DNA from: Sphingobium sp052327305
GTDB taxonomy: Bacteria > Pseudomonadota > Alphaproteobacteria > Sphingomonadales > Sphingomonadaceae
DNA: 64,000 bases
NCBI RefSeq assembly: GCF_052327305.1
Contig: NZ_CP182486.1
Span: 2,818,438-2,882,437, forward strand
Direction of reading: 5' to 3'
Each line of letters opens with the position of its first letter. Position 1 is the stretch's first letter. The notes beneath the pieces were generated by a model. That model ran no database searches and had not been told where the DNA came from. It saw only the letters and a list, made by a program, of their open reading frames with translations. The translations under genes were made by a program, and so were the position numbers. This document shows, in pieces, positions 17,399 to 25,154 of the stretch.

Positions 17399-17725
17399 TC
17401 AGTTTGCCGGGCCGCGGAGCAGCTCGATCTCCTGGCCGAGCCGCAGCGATCCGTCCGTCACAATCCGCTCCACATTGGCGAGGCGGTCTTTCATCGAGCC
17501 AACCTCCGCGCGCAGCTGAGCATTTTCCTGGCTGAGCAGTTTGATGCGCTCGATCATTTCTTCGTTCTTCTGCGGGTAGACCGCCTTGCCCCAGCTATTC
17601 TCCAGCGGGTAGCCGTGGCGAATGCGGAGCCATGTCGTGATGACCCAGCCCGCCACGCCCAGTGCGGTGACTATGGCCGCGAGCGGAGCGAGGGTGGTGA
17701 AGAACTGAATTTTTTCGGCGTCCAT
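17399..17725 (-). CDS. Small membrane protein with C-terminal coiled coil, psp-associated (copy 1)
   Basis: A 108-aa protein: N-terminal membrane helix 'LAPLAAIVTALGVAGWVITT', a central segment ending 'YPQKNEEMIERIKLLSQENA', and a C-terminal helix 'EVGSMKDRLANVERIVTD' continuing 'GSLRLGQEIELLRGPAN'. The last part closely parallels the tail of PspC ('DIDRRLADIEMFYTSRNTRL' then 'ADEIESLR'). It sits 73 bases behind pspC in the same direction. It is probably an additional Psp partner, but no known domain can be assigned. Confidence 0.75.
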   Translation of the reverse strand: MDAEKIQFFTTLAPLAAIVTALGVAGWVITTWLRIRHGYPLENSWGKAVYPQKNEEMIERIKLLSQENAQLRAEVGSMKDRLANVERIVTDGSLRLGQEIELLRGPAN

Positions 17726-17798
17726 GATGCTTTCCTTCCCTTTTGTTCCGGCGTCTCACTGATCTTTCGATCAACGACGGGCGGCAATCGACCAGGGC

Positions 17799-18179
17799 TC
17801 AGCGCAGGCTTTCGATTTCGTCGGCGAGGCGCGTGTTCCGGCTCGTGTAGAACATCTCGATGTCTGCCAGACGCCGGTCGATGTCCCGGAATTTGGAGCG
17901 CACATCGCGGGTGGAGGCGGTGGGGTTCGAGCGAACGCCTTGCCAAAATTTCTCCTCCGCGCGGTCCAGATAGAGCCCGGCCGGCTTGTTGTCCGCCATC
18001 CACACAGTGAGGAAATAGGCGATGAGGGTCCAAGGGAAGGCGCCCATCAGGGTGATGAGGACCGCACCCACGCGGACCCAGAGCACATCGATTCCGGTGT
18101 AGTCGGCTATCCCGGCGCAGACGCCCTGCCATTTCCCTTCCGCCTTGTTCAGGTAGAATTTGGTGCGACGAGCGGTCAT
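17799..18179 (-). CDS. pspC: Envelope stress response membrane protein PspC
   Basis: A 126-aa protein with the PspC domain at residues 4-65: 'KFYLNKAEGKWQGVCAGIAD' and 'YTGIDVLWVRVG' lead into a membrane segment 'AVLITLMGAFPWTLIAYFLT'. A C-terminal amphipathic helix ends 'LADEIESLR'. In proteobacteria PspC and PspB sense envelope stress and recruit PspA, freeing PspF. The ATG at 18179 fits the domain; the frame is open further upstream but inside pspB. It follows pspB by one base. Confidence 0.93.
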   Translation of the reverse strand: MTARRTKFYLNKAEGKWQGVCAGIADYTGIDVLWVRVGAVLITLMGAFPWTLIAYFLTVWMADNKPAGLYLDRAEEKFWQGVRSNPTASTRDVRSKFRDIDRRLADIEMFYTSRNTRLADEIESLR

Positions 18180-18180
18180 C

Positions 18181-18447
18181 TCAGTTTCTCCTGTCGAAGG
18201 TGTAGTCGTCATCGCGTGACGGCGCGGAGGGACGGAAATCGGGATTGTCGGCGGCGATGATGCGCTCCACCGTGGCGAGCCGCTCTTCCAGACGGCGCGC
18301 CGTCTCATACATGGAGTCGAGCATCGTCTCGTCCTCGTTCGTCAGCGTCCCGGCGGTCTTCCACTTGGTCACGTAGTGGAAGATGAGCCAGGGCAGGCCG
18401 ATGAAGATCGAGGTAATCGCGATGATAGGTATCAGCACGTCTTCCAT
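18181..18447 (-). CDS. pspB: Envelope stress response membrane protein PspB
   Basis: An 88-aa protein with an N-terminal membrane helix ('MEDVLIPIIAITSIFIGLPW') followed by a cytoplasmic coiled coil 'LEERLATVERIIAADNPDFR', the arrangement of PspB. The 'FIGLPWLIFHYVTKWK' segment matches the family. It lies 6 bases behind pspA and one base ahead of pspC, so the three are one transcription unit. Its coiled coil shares the RLAxxERI pattern with the downstream small proteins. Confidence 0.92.
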   Translation of the reverse strand: MEDVLIPIIAITSIFIGLPWLIFHYVTKWKTAGTLTNEDETMLDSMYETARRLEERLATVERIIAADNPDFRPSAPSRDDDYTFDRRN

Positions 18448-18453
18448 GGCGGC

Positions 18454-19119
18454 TTACCCCTTGTTCTGAGCAGCTTTGAGCGCGGCGAGCTCGGCTTCCA
18501 CCTTGTCGCTCGACTGAAGCTCGGCGATTTCCTCTTCCAGCGTCTTGGGCTGGCTGCCCAGACCCATGGCATCGGCGCGACCCTCGGCCAGATCGACACG
18601 GCGTTCCAGCATGTCGAAGCGGGAGAACGCATCCTGCACCTTCTCGCCGGCGTACATCTCACGGACGCGCAGGCGCGTCTGGGCGCTCTCCATGCGTGTG
18701 ACGAGGCTGTTCTGCCGGGCGCGAGCCTCGCGCAGCTTGCCCTGCAACTTGGAGATATCCTCTTCCGACGCGCGGAGGGCATCGTCGAGCACGCCGATCT
18801 GCGCCTTGAGCTGTTCTGCCATGTCTGCGGCCTTCTGCTTTTCTACCAGCGCGGCCTTGGCCAGATCCTCGCGGTCCTTGGAGAGGGCAAGCTGCGCCTT
18901 CTCTGTCCAGCTCGTCTGGAGGCCTTCCAGCTTGGTGATGTGGCGGCGCATCTCCTTCTGGTCGGCGATGGTCCTGGCCGCAGATGCGCGGACCTCGACC
19001 AGCGTCTCTTCCATCTCGAGGATGATCATGCGGATCATCTTGGCCGGGTCTTCGGCACGGTCGAGCATGTCGGTGACGTTGGCGGCGATGATGTCGCGGG
19101 TGCGGGAGAAGATGCTCAT
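18454..19119 (-). CDS. pspA: Phage shock protein A, membrane-remodelling ESCRT-III-like effector
   Basis: A 221-aa almost wholly helical protein of the PspA/IM30 family. 'MSIFSRTRDIIAANVTDMLD' and 'RAEDPAKMIRMIILEMEETL' are the standard N-terminal amphipathic and first coiled-coil segments, and the long heptad-rich region continues to about residue 185. PspA polymerises on damaged inner membrane and, when idle, inhibits PspF. The ATG at 19119 is preceded by AGGAG; the frame is open upstream but those residues are not PspA-like. It is the second gene after the sigma54 promoter at 19433-19448. Confidence 0.97.
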   Translation of the reverse strand: MSIFSRTRDIIAANVTDMLDRAEDPAKMIRMIILEMEETLVEVRASAARTIADQKEMRRHITKLEGLQTSWTEKAQLALSKDREDLAKAALVEKQKAADMAEQLKAQIGVLDDALRASEEDISKLQGKLREARARQNSLVTRMESAQTRLRVREMYAGEKVQDAFSRFDMLERRVDLAEGRADAMGLGSQPKTLEEEIAELQSSDKVEAELAALKAAQNKG

Positions 19120-19192
19120 TGTCAGTTCACTCCTGGTCTTCGTGTCGCCGGGGCGGGGAGGGGGTGGCCCGCCCCGGCGTGGGTTGCCGGCT

Positions 19193-19369
19193 TCAGGCCA
19201 GATAGGCCGCGAGCCGGGTGGGAGCCTCATGGGTCGTCGCGGCGGCAAAGGCCGGCTCGGATGCGCTGGCCTGGGCAGGGCCTACGGCGCTCAGCACCAT
19301 GATGGAGCTGAAGAGCAGGGCGCAGATGGCTGCGAACGCCTGATTGCTGAGGGGGGTGTTGCCAGTCAC
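19193..19369 (-). CDS. 58-aa small exported or membrane protein, first gene of the psp operon
   Basis: A short frame starting with GTG and beginning 'MTGNTPLSNQAFAAICALLF', continuing with the hydrophobic 'SSIMVLSAVGPAQA' and ending 'EAPTRLAAYLA'. It reads as a signal peptide with likely cleavage after AQA (about residue 34) and a mature piece of about 25 residues, or as a single-helix membrane protein. GGGAG lies eight bases before the GTG. It sits between the sigma54 promoter and pspA, 73 bases before pspA, so it should be induced with the psp genes. No family is recognised. Confidence 0.6.
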   Translation of the reverse strand: MTGNTPLSNQAFAAICALLFSSIMVLSAVGPAQASASEPAFAAATTHEAPTRLAAYLA

Positions 19370-19432
19370 TCTTGATACTCCCTGAAATGGCCTTCGTTCG
19401 TTTCCGCTTTAGGTGCGGCTTGCCCAGCACTT

Positions 19433-19448
19433 TGCAGGGGGCGTGCCA
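19433..19448 (-). promoter_or_regulatory. Sigma54 (-24/-12) promoter of the psp operon
   Basis: Minus strand reads TGGCACGCCCCCTGCA, matching the consensus TGGCACG-N4-TTGCA at all but one key position, with the GG and GC dinucleotides correctly spaced by ten bases. It faces the 58-aa gene and pspA, and the activator PspF is encoded divergently just upstream. Expected transcription start is near 19422. Confidence 0.85.
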
Positions 19449-19549
19449 AATCTCGAAAGGCACCAAAATCCGCCAGTTTTGAGCAGCCAGAGCACCTTGC
19501 TTGCGAAAATCTGTTGCGAAGACATGGGAATTTACGCCAACATTTAGGG

Positions 19550-20599
19550 ATGGAGAAAAATTCCCACTTTGTCGGTGAATCGAGTGCCTTTCTCGATGCA
19601 GTCGAACAGGCCGGCCGAGCGGCAGAACTCATCCGCCCGGTGCTGGTGATCGGAGAGCGGGGCACCGGCAAAGAGCTGATTGCAGAGCGTATCCACCGCC
19701 TTTCGCCGCGCTGGGACGGGCCGCTAATCGTGATGAACTGCGCGGCCCTCCCAGAGACGCTGATCGAGGCTGAGCTCTTCGGTCACGAGGCGGGAGCGTT
19801 TACGGGCGCGACGAAGGCGCGCGCCGGGCGGTTCGAGGAAGCCGATGGCGGCACGCTTTTCCTCGATGAACTGGGCACGCTCTCGATGGCGGCGCAGGAG
19901 CGGCTCTTGCGCGCCGTGGAATATGGAGAGGTCACGCGGATCGGCGCGTCCCGGCCGGTGACGGTCGATGTGCGCATCGTCGCTGCGACCAATGAGCATC
20001 TGCCCGACTCGGTGGAACAGGGGCGCTTCCGCCCGGATCTGCTCGATCGCCTCAGTTTCGAGGTCATTACACTCCCGCCCCTGCGGAGCCGTCATGGCGA
20101 TGTGGAGGTGCTCTGCGATTTCTTCGGCCGGCGGATGGCGAGCGAATGTCGCTGGCCGGCCTGGCCGGGTTTCTCCGACGCCGCCATGGCTGAACTTGTC
20201 GCCTATGCCTGGCCTGGAAATGTGCGCGAGCTGCGCAACGTCGTTGAGCGCGCAATTTACCGCTGGGATCATCCGACCCGAGCGGTGGATGCCGTGCAGT
20301 TCGACCCATTCGAATCACCGTGGCGTCCACGGTCTGCGCCATCAAAAGGCGCGAACGGCGCAGCCGGGGCGAGCGCGGCCGTTCCGACCGCTTCTCGGGA
20401 AGCGAACGAAGGAGCGGCCGCTCAGGCACTGGACGACGTGGCTGACCTGCGTGGCGCGGTCGATGCGCATGAGCGTGCTATCATTACGCGCGCGCTTGAG
20501 AGGCACCGCTACAATCAGCGTGCCACTGCCAAGGCGTTGGGTCTCACTTATGATCAGATGCGCCACTGCATGAAGAAGCATGGCATTGCCCAGGCATAG
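19550..20599 (+). CDS. pspF: Phage shock operon transcriptional activator, sigma54 enhancer-binding AAA+ protein
   Basis: A 349-aa activator lacking an N-terminal sensory domain, as is normal for PspF. Walker A is 'GERGTGKE' at 35-42, the sigma54-contacting GAFTGA loop is at 82-87, and 'GGTLFLDELGTL' is Walker B. The C-terminal helix-turn-helix ('RYNQRATAKALGLTYDQMRH') binds upstream activating sequences. A linker of about 60 residues rich in Ala and Gly separates the two. The ATG at 19550 aligns with the known PspF N-terminus (the 'VGESSAFLDAVEQ' region); no good ribosome-binding site is visible, suggesting low expression. It is divergent from the psp operon it controls. Confidence 0.95.
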   Translation: MEKNSHFVGESSAFLDAVEQAGRAAELIRPVLVIGERGTGKELIAERIHRLSPRWDGPLIVMNCAALPETLIEAELFGHEAGAFTGATKARAGRFEEADGGTLFLDELGTLSMAAQERLLRAVEYGEVTRIGASRPVTVDVRIVAATNEHLPDSVEQGRFRPDLLDRLSFEVITLPPLRSRHGDVEVLCDFFGRRMASECRWPAWPGFSDAAMAELVAYAWPGNVRELRNVVERAIYRWDHPTRAVDAVQFDPFESPWRPRSAPSKGANGAAGASAAVPTASREANEGAAAQALDDVADLRGAVDAHERAIITRALERHRYNQRATAKALGLTYDQMRHCMKKHGIAQA

Positions 20600-20688
20600 A
20601 AAAAGCCTGTCGGTAAAATCATTGCACTGCGAAATCGATTGGCGCTAGGTGCGTCAAGAGCGGCGGATTCCCGCGCGTTTCGAAGGGT

Positions 20689-20711
20689 TTATTGCGATTG
20701 TCTCGCAACAA
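20689..20711. promoter_or_regulatory. Dyad-symmetric operator candidate upstream of sodB
   Basis: TTATTGCGA and TCGCAACAA are reverse complements with one mismatch, separated by five bases (perfect core TTGCGA-N5-TCGCAA). It lies about 65-85 bases before the sodB start, where a promoter-proximal repressor would bind. A Fur-family (iron or manganese) site is plausible but not proven. Confidence 0.4.
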
Positions 20712-20775
20712 CGTTTCGGGTGTGTGTGCGTTTCCCTGCCGGGACCAATGACCATTTCATGGAAGGAATATCGAC

Positions 20776-21387
20776 GTGGCCTTCATCCTCCCCGAGCTGC
20801 CCTATGCTAAGACCGCCTTTGGCGACAAGATTTCGGCCGAAACCTTCGATTTCCATCATGGCAAGCATCACAATGCCTATGTCGTGAAGGCGAATGAACT
20901 GGTCGCGGCTGACGAGAGCCTTCAGGGCAAGAGCCTCGTCGAGCTGATCAAGACGTCCAAGGGGGGCCTCTTCAATCAGGTCGGCCAGATCTGGAACCAC
21001 AGCTTCTACTGGCTGGGCCTCTCGCCCGAGCCCACCGAGCCGACCGGCAAGCTTGCCGATCTCATCAATGAGGGCTTCGGCTCGACCGACGCGCTGATCG
21101 AGAAGCTGAAGGCAGAGGCCGTGGGCCACTTCGCCAGCGGCTGGGCAGCGCTCAACCTCAAGGACGGCAAGCTCGAAGTGACGAGCTATCACGACGCCGA
21201 TACCCCGGTCGCCCATGGCGCGACGCCGCTCTTCATCCTCGATGTGTGGGAGCACGCCTATTACATCGACTATCGCAATGCGCGCCCGAACTACGCGGAC
21301 ACCCTGCTGAAGAGCTGCGTGAACTGGGATTTCGTTGCGAGCAACCTGGATGGCTCGGGCGTCGAAAAGGCCGATCAGAAGGGCTGA
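20776..21387 (+). CDS. sodB: Superoxide dismutase, iron type
   Basis: A 203-aa cytoplasmic Fe/Mn superoxide dismutase. The metal ligands are His27 in 'FHHGKHH', His75 in 'WNHSFYW', Asp156 and His160 in 'LDVWEHAYYIDY'. The 'ELPYAKTAFGDKISAETFDF' opening and the 'FNQVGQIWNH' segment fit the iron-dependent SodB subgroup. It begins with GTG, with GGAAGGA about ten bases earlier. A strong terminator follows, so it is probably a single-gene unit. Confidence 0.96.
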   Translation: MAFILPELPYAKTAFGDKISAETFDFHHGKHHNAYVVKANELVAADESLQGKSLVELIKTSKGGLFNQVGQIWNHSFYWLGLSPEPTEPTGKLADLINEGFGSTDALIEKLKAEAVGHFASGWAALNLKDGKLEVTSYHDADTPVAHGATPLFILDVWEHAYYIDYRNARPNYADTLLKSCVNWDFVASNLDGSGVEKADQKG

Positions 21388-21411
21388 ACGCTCTAATAAT
21401 CGCAAATATGG

Positions 21412-21443
21412 AAAGGCCGGTCCCGTTGGGGGCCGGCCTTTTT
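21412..21443 (+). terminator. Rho-independent terminator after sodB (possibly bidirectional)
   Basis: AAAGGCCGG pairs with CCGGCCTTT, with A residues on one side and TTTTT on the other, between the convergent ends of sodB and the beta-oxidation operon. Either direction could use it. Confidence 0.8.
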
Positions 21444-21463
21444 ATTTGCCGTATAGCGCCGGA

Positions 21464-23641
21464 TCAGGCGGCCTTCGCCGCCTCCCTCATGTAATAGCTC
21501 CCGCCGCTTGCTGCCATGTCGCGCAATTGCTGAGGCGCGGCGAAGCGGCTGCCATGCGCCGCCGTCAGGCGGTCGAGTGTCTCCACGACCTTCGCCAGCC
21601 CTATCGTGTCCATCGCGCTGAACGGCCCGCCGGTATAGGGCGCAAAGCCCCATCCAAAGATGGCACCGAGATCGCCATCCTGCGGCGTAACCAGTACGCC
21701 CTCTGCAAAGCAGCGCGCGCACTCGACGAGCTGGCGATAGAGCAGCCGCTCGCGTACCTGCGCCGGCGTGGGCTGACTGGCGCTCAGGGGAAACTCAGTG
21801 GCCAGGCCCGGCCATAGCGCCTTTTTGCCGCCATCGGCCGGGTAATCATAATAGCCCTTGCCGTTCTTGCGGCCAAGGCGATCCAGATTGACCATTCGCT
21901 CCGCTACATCGTCGGCGCGGCTCGGTTCATAGGCATCACCCAGATCCTTCTGCGCCGCGCTCATCACTTTCCAGCCCAGCTCGATCGAGACTTCGTCCGA
22001 CACTGCCAGCGGACCGACAGGCATACCGAGCTGTTTGCCGACATTCTCGATGAGCGCGGGCACCACGCCTTCTGCCAGCAGAATCGTGCCCTCCTGCACA
22101 TAAGTGCCGAAGCAGCGCGAGGTGTAGAAACCACGACTGTCATTGACGACGATCGGGGTCTTCTTGATCTGCGCCACGAAGTCGAGCGCCTTGGCAATGG
22201 CCGCGTCGCCGGTCTGCTTGCCCAGGATGATCTCCACCAGCGGCATTTTCTCGACCGGCGAGAAGAAGTGCACGCCAATGAAGTTCTCGGGCTTGCTCCA
22301 TGCTTCGGCCAAACCCGTGATTGGTAGAGTGGAGGTATTGGAACCGAAGATCACGTCAGACCCCAGCACCGCCTCGACCTTTTTCGTCATCTCGGCCTTC
22401 ACCGCGCGGTCCTCGAACACTGCTTCGATCACGAAGTCGCAACCGGCAAGCGCCGCTACGTCCGTTACCGGGGTGATGCGCGCCAGCGTTTGCGCCATTT
22501 TCTCCGGCGTCATGCCCTTGCCGAGCCGCTTTTTCAGAACCTCTTCGGCGTGGGCCTTGCCCTTGTCGGCGGCTGCCTGATCGCGATCGAGCAGCATCAC
22601 TTCGATACCGGCCTGCGCGGCGACGGTGGCGATGCCCGCGCCCATCATGCCCGCGCCCAGCATGGCGAGCTTCTTCGTCGGTTGCTTCTCCACGCCAGCG
22701 GGGCGCCGTGCGCCACGCTCGGCCGCCTGTTTTGACACGAAGAGCGTGCGGACCATGTTGCCCGCCTGCGGATCGGCGATGATCTTCGCGAAATATTTGC
22801 TCTCTACGCGGATCGCCTTGTCCATGGGGAGCTGGATGCCCTCGTAGACGGCCGAGAGCAGCGCATGGGGCGCATGAATGTTGCGCTGGGTCTGCTTGGT
22901 GGTGAGCACGGTCGCGCCTGCCATCGTCTGGATGAAGCCGGGATTGAACTGCCCGGCGCCCCCGGGCACTTTGAAGCCTTTCACGTCCCACGGCTGAGTG
23001 CTTGCCGACGGGTTGGCCTTTACCCACGCTTTTGCTGCTTCCACCGTCCTGCCCGGTTCGGCCAGCTCATCCACCACCTTGAGCGCAAGCGCCTCGGGCG
23101 GGCGGAAGCTCTTGCCCTGCAGCATGTACATGAGCGCGGTCTGCATGCCGATGAGCCGGGGCAGGCGCTGCGATCCGCCGCCGCCGGGGAAAAGCCCGAC
23201 GAGAATCTCGGGCAGGCCGATCTGCACCTTGGAGTCGCTGGTCAGCACGCGGTGATGGCAGGCAAGTGCGAGCTCCAGCCCGCCGCCCATGCATGTGCCT
23301 TCAATGGCGACCGCAATGGGTTTGCCGCAGGTCTCCAGCTTGCGCAGCAGGGCGTTGAGCACAAATACCTTGTCGAAGATGGCGCTCATCGTTGGCTTGT
23401 CGCCAGTCGGCGCGAGCATGGAGGACATCTGCTTGAGGTCCATGCCCGCCATAAAGCCGCTGGCCTTGCCAGATGCGATCACTGCGCCTTTGATGGTCTC
23501 TTCACCCGCAATCCGGCCGATTGCCGCGTCAAGATCCGCAAGGAAATCCGGGCCGATAACGTTCATGGACTGGCCCGGCACGTCGATGGTGAGAAGCGCG
23601 ATGCCGTCGCTGTCGATTTCGAAGGAGATGGTGCTTGCCAT
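21464..23641 (-). CDS. Enoyl-CoA hydratase / 3-hydroxyacyl-CoA dehydrogenase, fatty acid oxidation alpha subunit
   Basis: A 725-aa two-domain beta-oxidation protein. Residues 1-190 are a crotonase (hydratase) domain with the oxyanion segments 'SGFMAGMDLKQM' and 'GTCMGGGLELALACHHRV'. From about residue 325 a NAD-dependent hydroxyacyl-CoA dehydrogenase domain follows, with Rossmann motif 'LGAGMMGAGIATVAAQAG' and 'GVHFFSPVEKMPLVEII'; the C-terminal HAD domain completes it. The family is FadB/FadJ-like. The thiolase gene lies 14 bases upstream, so the two form a fadBA-type operon. The start at 23641 follows from the crotonase domain. Confidence 0.94.
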   Translation of the reverse strand: MASTISFEIDSDGIALLTIDVPGQSMNVIGPDFLADLDAAIGRIAGEETIKGAVIASGKASGFMAGMDLKQMSSMLAPTGDKPTMSAIFDKVFVLNALLRKLETCGKPIAVAIEGTCMGGGLELALACHHRVLTSDSKVQIGLPEILVGLFPGGGGSQRLPRLIGMQTALMYMLQGKSFRPPEALALKVVDELAEPGRTVEAAKAWVKANPSASTQPWDVKGFKVPGGAGQFNPGFIQTMAGATVLTTKQTQRNIHAPHALLSAVYEGIQLPMDKAIRVESKYFAKIIADPQAGNMVRTLFVSKQAAERGARRPAGVEKQPTKKLAMLGAGMMGAGIATVAAQAGIEVMLLDRDQAAADKGKAHAEEVLKKRLGKGMTPEKMAQTLARITPVTDVAALAGCDFVIEAVFEDRAVKAEMTKKVEAVLGSDVIFGSNTSTLPITGLAEAWSKPENFIGVHFFSPVEKMPLVEIILGKQTGDAAIAKALDFVAQIKKTPIVVNDSRGFYTSRCFGTYVQEGTILLAEGVVPALIENVGKQLGMPVGPLAVSDEVSIELGWKVMSAAQKDLGDAYEPSRADDVAERMVNLDRLGRKNGKGYYDYPADGGKKALWPGLATEFPLSASQPTPAQVRERLLYRQLVECARCFAEGVLVTPQDGDLGAIFGWGFAPYTGGPFSAMDTIGLAKVVETLDRLTAAHGSRFAAPQQLRDMAASGGSYYMREAAKAA

Positions 23642-23655
23642 TGTCGTGTGCTCCC

Positions 23656-24864
23656 TCACATCCGCTCGATGATGATGCCGGTGCCCATACCGGCGCCGAC
23701 GCATAGATTGATGAGGGCAGTGCCCTTTCCGGACCGTTCCAGCTCATCGATTGCGGTGCCCAGCACCATCGCGCCGGTCGCCCCGAGGGGGTGCCCCATG
23801 GCAATAGCGCCGCCGTTGACGTTGATCTGGCTGTGGTCGAGATCCATTGCCTGCATGTAGCGCAGCACCACGCTGGCAAAGGCTTCGTTCAGTTCCCACA
23901 GATCGATGTCGGCCTTGCTCATTCCGGCCTTTTTGAGCAGCTTTTCAGCGATGCCCTCTGGACCTGTCAGCATGATGAGCGGTTCCGAGCCGATCGACCC
24001 CATTGCCCTCATCCGCGCACGCGTCTTCAGCCCATATTTCTCGCCCATGGCCTTGCTGCCGACCAACACGGCAGCGGCGCCGTCGACGATGCCGGAGCTG
24101 TTGCCGGCATGGTGGACGTGATTGATCTTCTCAAGCTCCGGGTAGCGCAGCAGCGCGATCGTGTCGAAACCCGGCATTTCCTCGCCGATGCCGACGAAGC
24201 TAGGCTTGAGTGCTCCCAGGCTCTGCATCGTGGTGTCCGGGCGCATATGCTCATCATGGTCGAGGACGACTTCGCCGATCACGTCCTTTACCGGCAGGAT
24301 AGACCGAGCGAAGCGGCCTTCGCTCCAGGCCGTCGCCGCGCGCTTCTGGCTTTCCACGGCATAGGCATCGCAATCATCGCGGCTGATGCCGAACTTGGTG
24401 GCGATCACGTCCGCGCCGATGCCCTGCGGCGCGAAATAGGTGGAGAACGCCACAGATGGGTCTGACGCCCAGGCGCCACCATCCGCGCCCATCGGCACCC
24501 GGCTCATTGATTCCACGCCGCCGCCGATCACGAAGTCCGCTTCGCCAGTCATCACTTTGGCGATCGCCATGTTGGTGGCTTCAAGGCCCGAGGCGCAAAA
24601 GCGGTTGATCTGCACGCCGGCTGTGGTTTCAGCAAAGCCCGCATTGAGCACCGCGAGACGGGCAATGTCGGTGCCTTGTTCGCCGACCGGGGCGACGCAG
24701 CCGAGGATCACGTCGTCCACATCCGCCGTGTCGATGGAATTACGGTCCCGAATGGCCTCGAGCGCTTGTGTGGCGAGCTGGATCGGCGTGATTTCGTGGA
24801 GTGACCCGTCCGGTTTGCCCCGTCCGCGCGGGGTGCGCACGGCATCATAGATGAAGGCTTCCAT
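23656..24864 (-). CDS. Acetyl-CoA C-acyltransferase (thiolase), beta-oxidation beta subunit
   Basis: A 402-aa thiolase that cleaves 3-ketoacyl-CoA. The acylated cysteine is Cys90 in 'INRFCASGLEATNMA', the histidine lies in 'GGAIAMGHPLGATGA', and the second cysteine is in 'LCVGAGMGTGIII' at the C-terminus. The 'IYDAVRTPRGRGKPDGSLHE' opening is typical of FadA-like thiolases of alphaproteobacteria. It is the first gene of the operon with the hydratase/dehydrogenase. An ACGT-type dyad lies about 155 bases upstream. Confidence 0.95.
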   Translation of the reverse strand: MEAFIYDAVRTPRGRGKPDGSLHEITPIQLATQALEAIRDRNSIDTADVDDVILGCVAPVGEQGTDIARLAVLNAGFAETTAGVQINRFCASGLEATNMAIAKVMTGEADFVIGGGVESMSRVPMGADGGAWASDPSVAFSTYFAPQGIGADVIATKFGISRDDCDAYAVESQKRAATAWSEGRFARSILPVKDVIGEVVLDHDEHMRPDTTMQSLGALKPSFVGIGEEMPGFDTIALLRYPELEKINHVHHAGNSSGIVDGAAAVLVGSKAMGEKYGLKTRARMRAMGSIGSEPLIMLTGPEGIAEKLLKKAGMSKADIDLWELNEAFASVVLRYMQAMDLDHSQINVNGGAIAMGHPLGATGAMVLGTAIDELERSGKGTALINLCVGAGMGTGIIIERM

Positions 24865-25018
24865 GCGTTCGCTCTCCTGCTTCCGGCCCGGCTCGGGCCT
24901 TGCTCACTGGCCCGTGGGCCGGTTCCATGCGGTCATTATGGCCTGTGAGATCGGCATGAACAAGGTGTCCGCGATGGCCGCAGCGTCATGAAAGCACGGC
25001 AATCCGCGGGAACATGGC

Positions 25019-25034
25019 TTTACCCTAACGTAAA
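25019..25034. promoter_or_regulatory. Dyad TTTACCCTAACGTAAA upstream of the beta-oxidation operon
   Basis: A 16-base site with TTTAC and GTAAA arms. It differs at two positions from the perfect palindrome TTTACGTTAACGTAAA, which from memory resembles sites bound by MerR-family LiuR-like regulators of acyl-CoA and branched-chain amino acid breakdown. It lies in the 290-bp gap between the divergent thiolase and folE genes. Confidence 0.4.
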
Positions 25035-25154
25035 CGGCAGGCGAGGCGCGGGAAATTATTTTCATGCGCTTGTCGGCTGACTCGAGTCCACGGCCTCCCT
25101 CGGCAATCAGGCGTTTAGCTCGGTTGATCCCTATGGTATCGCCGCCTATCTCGG

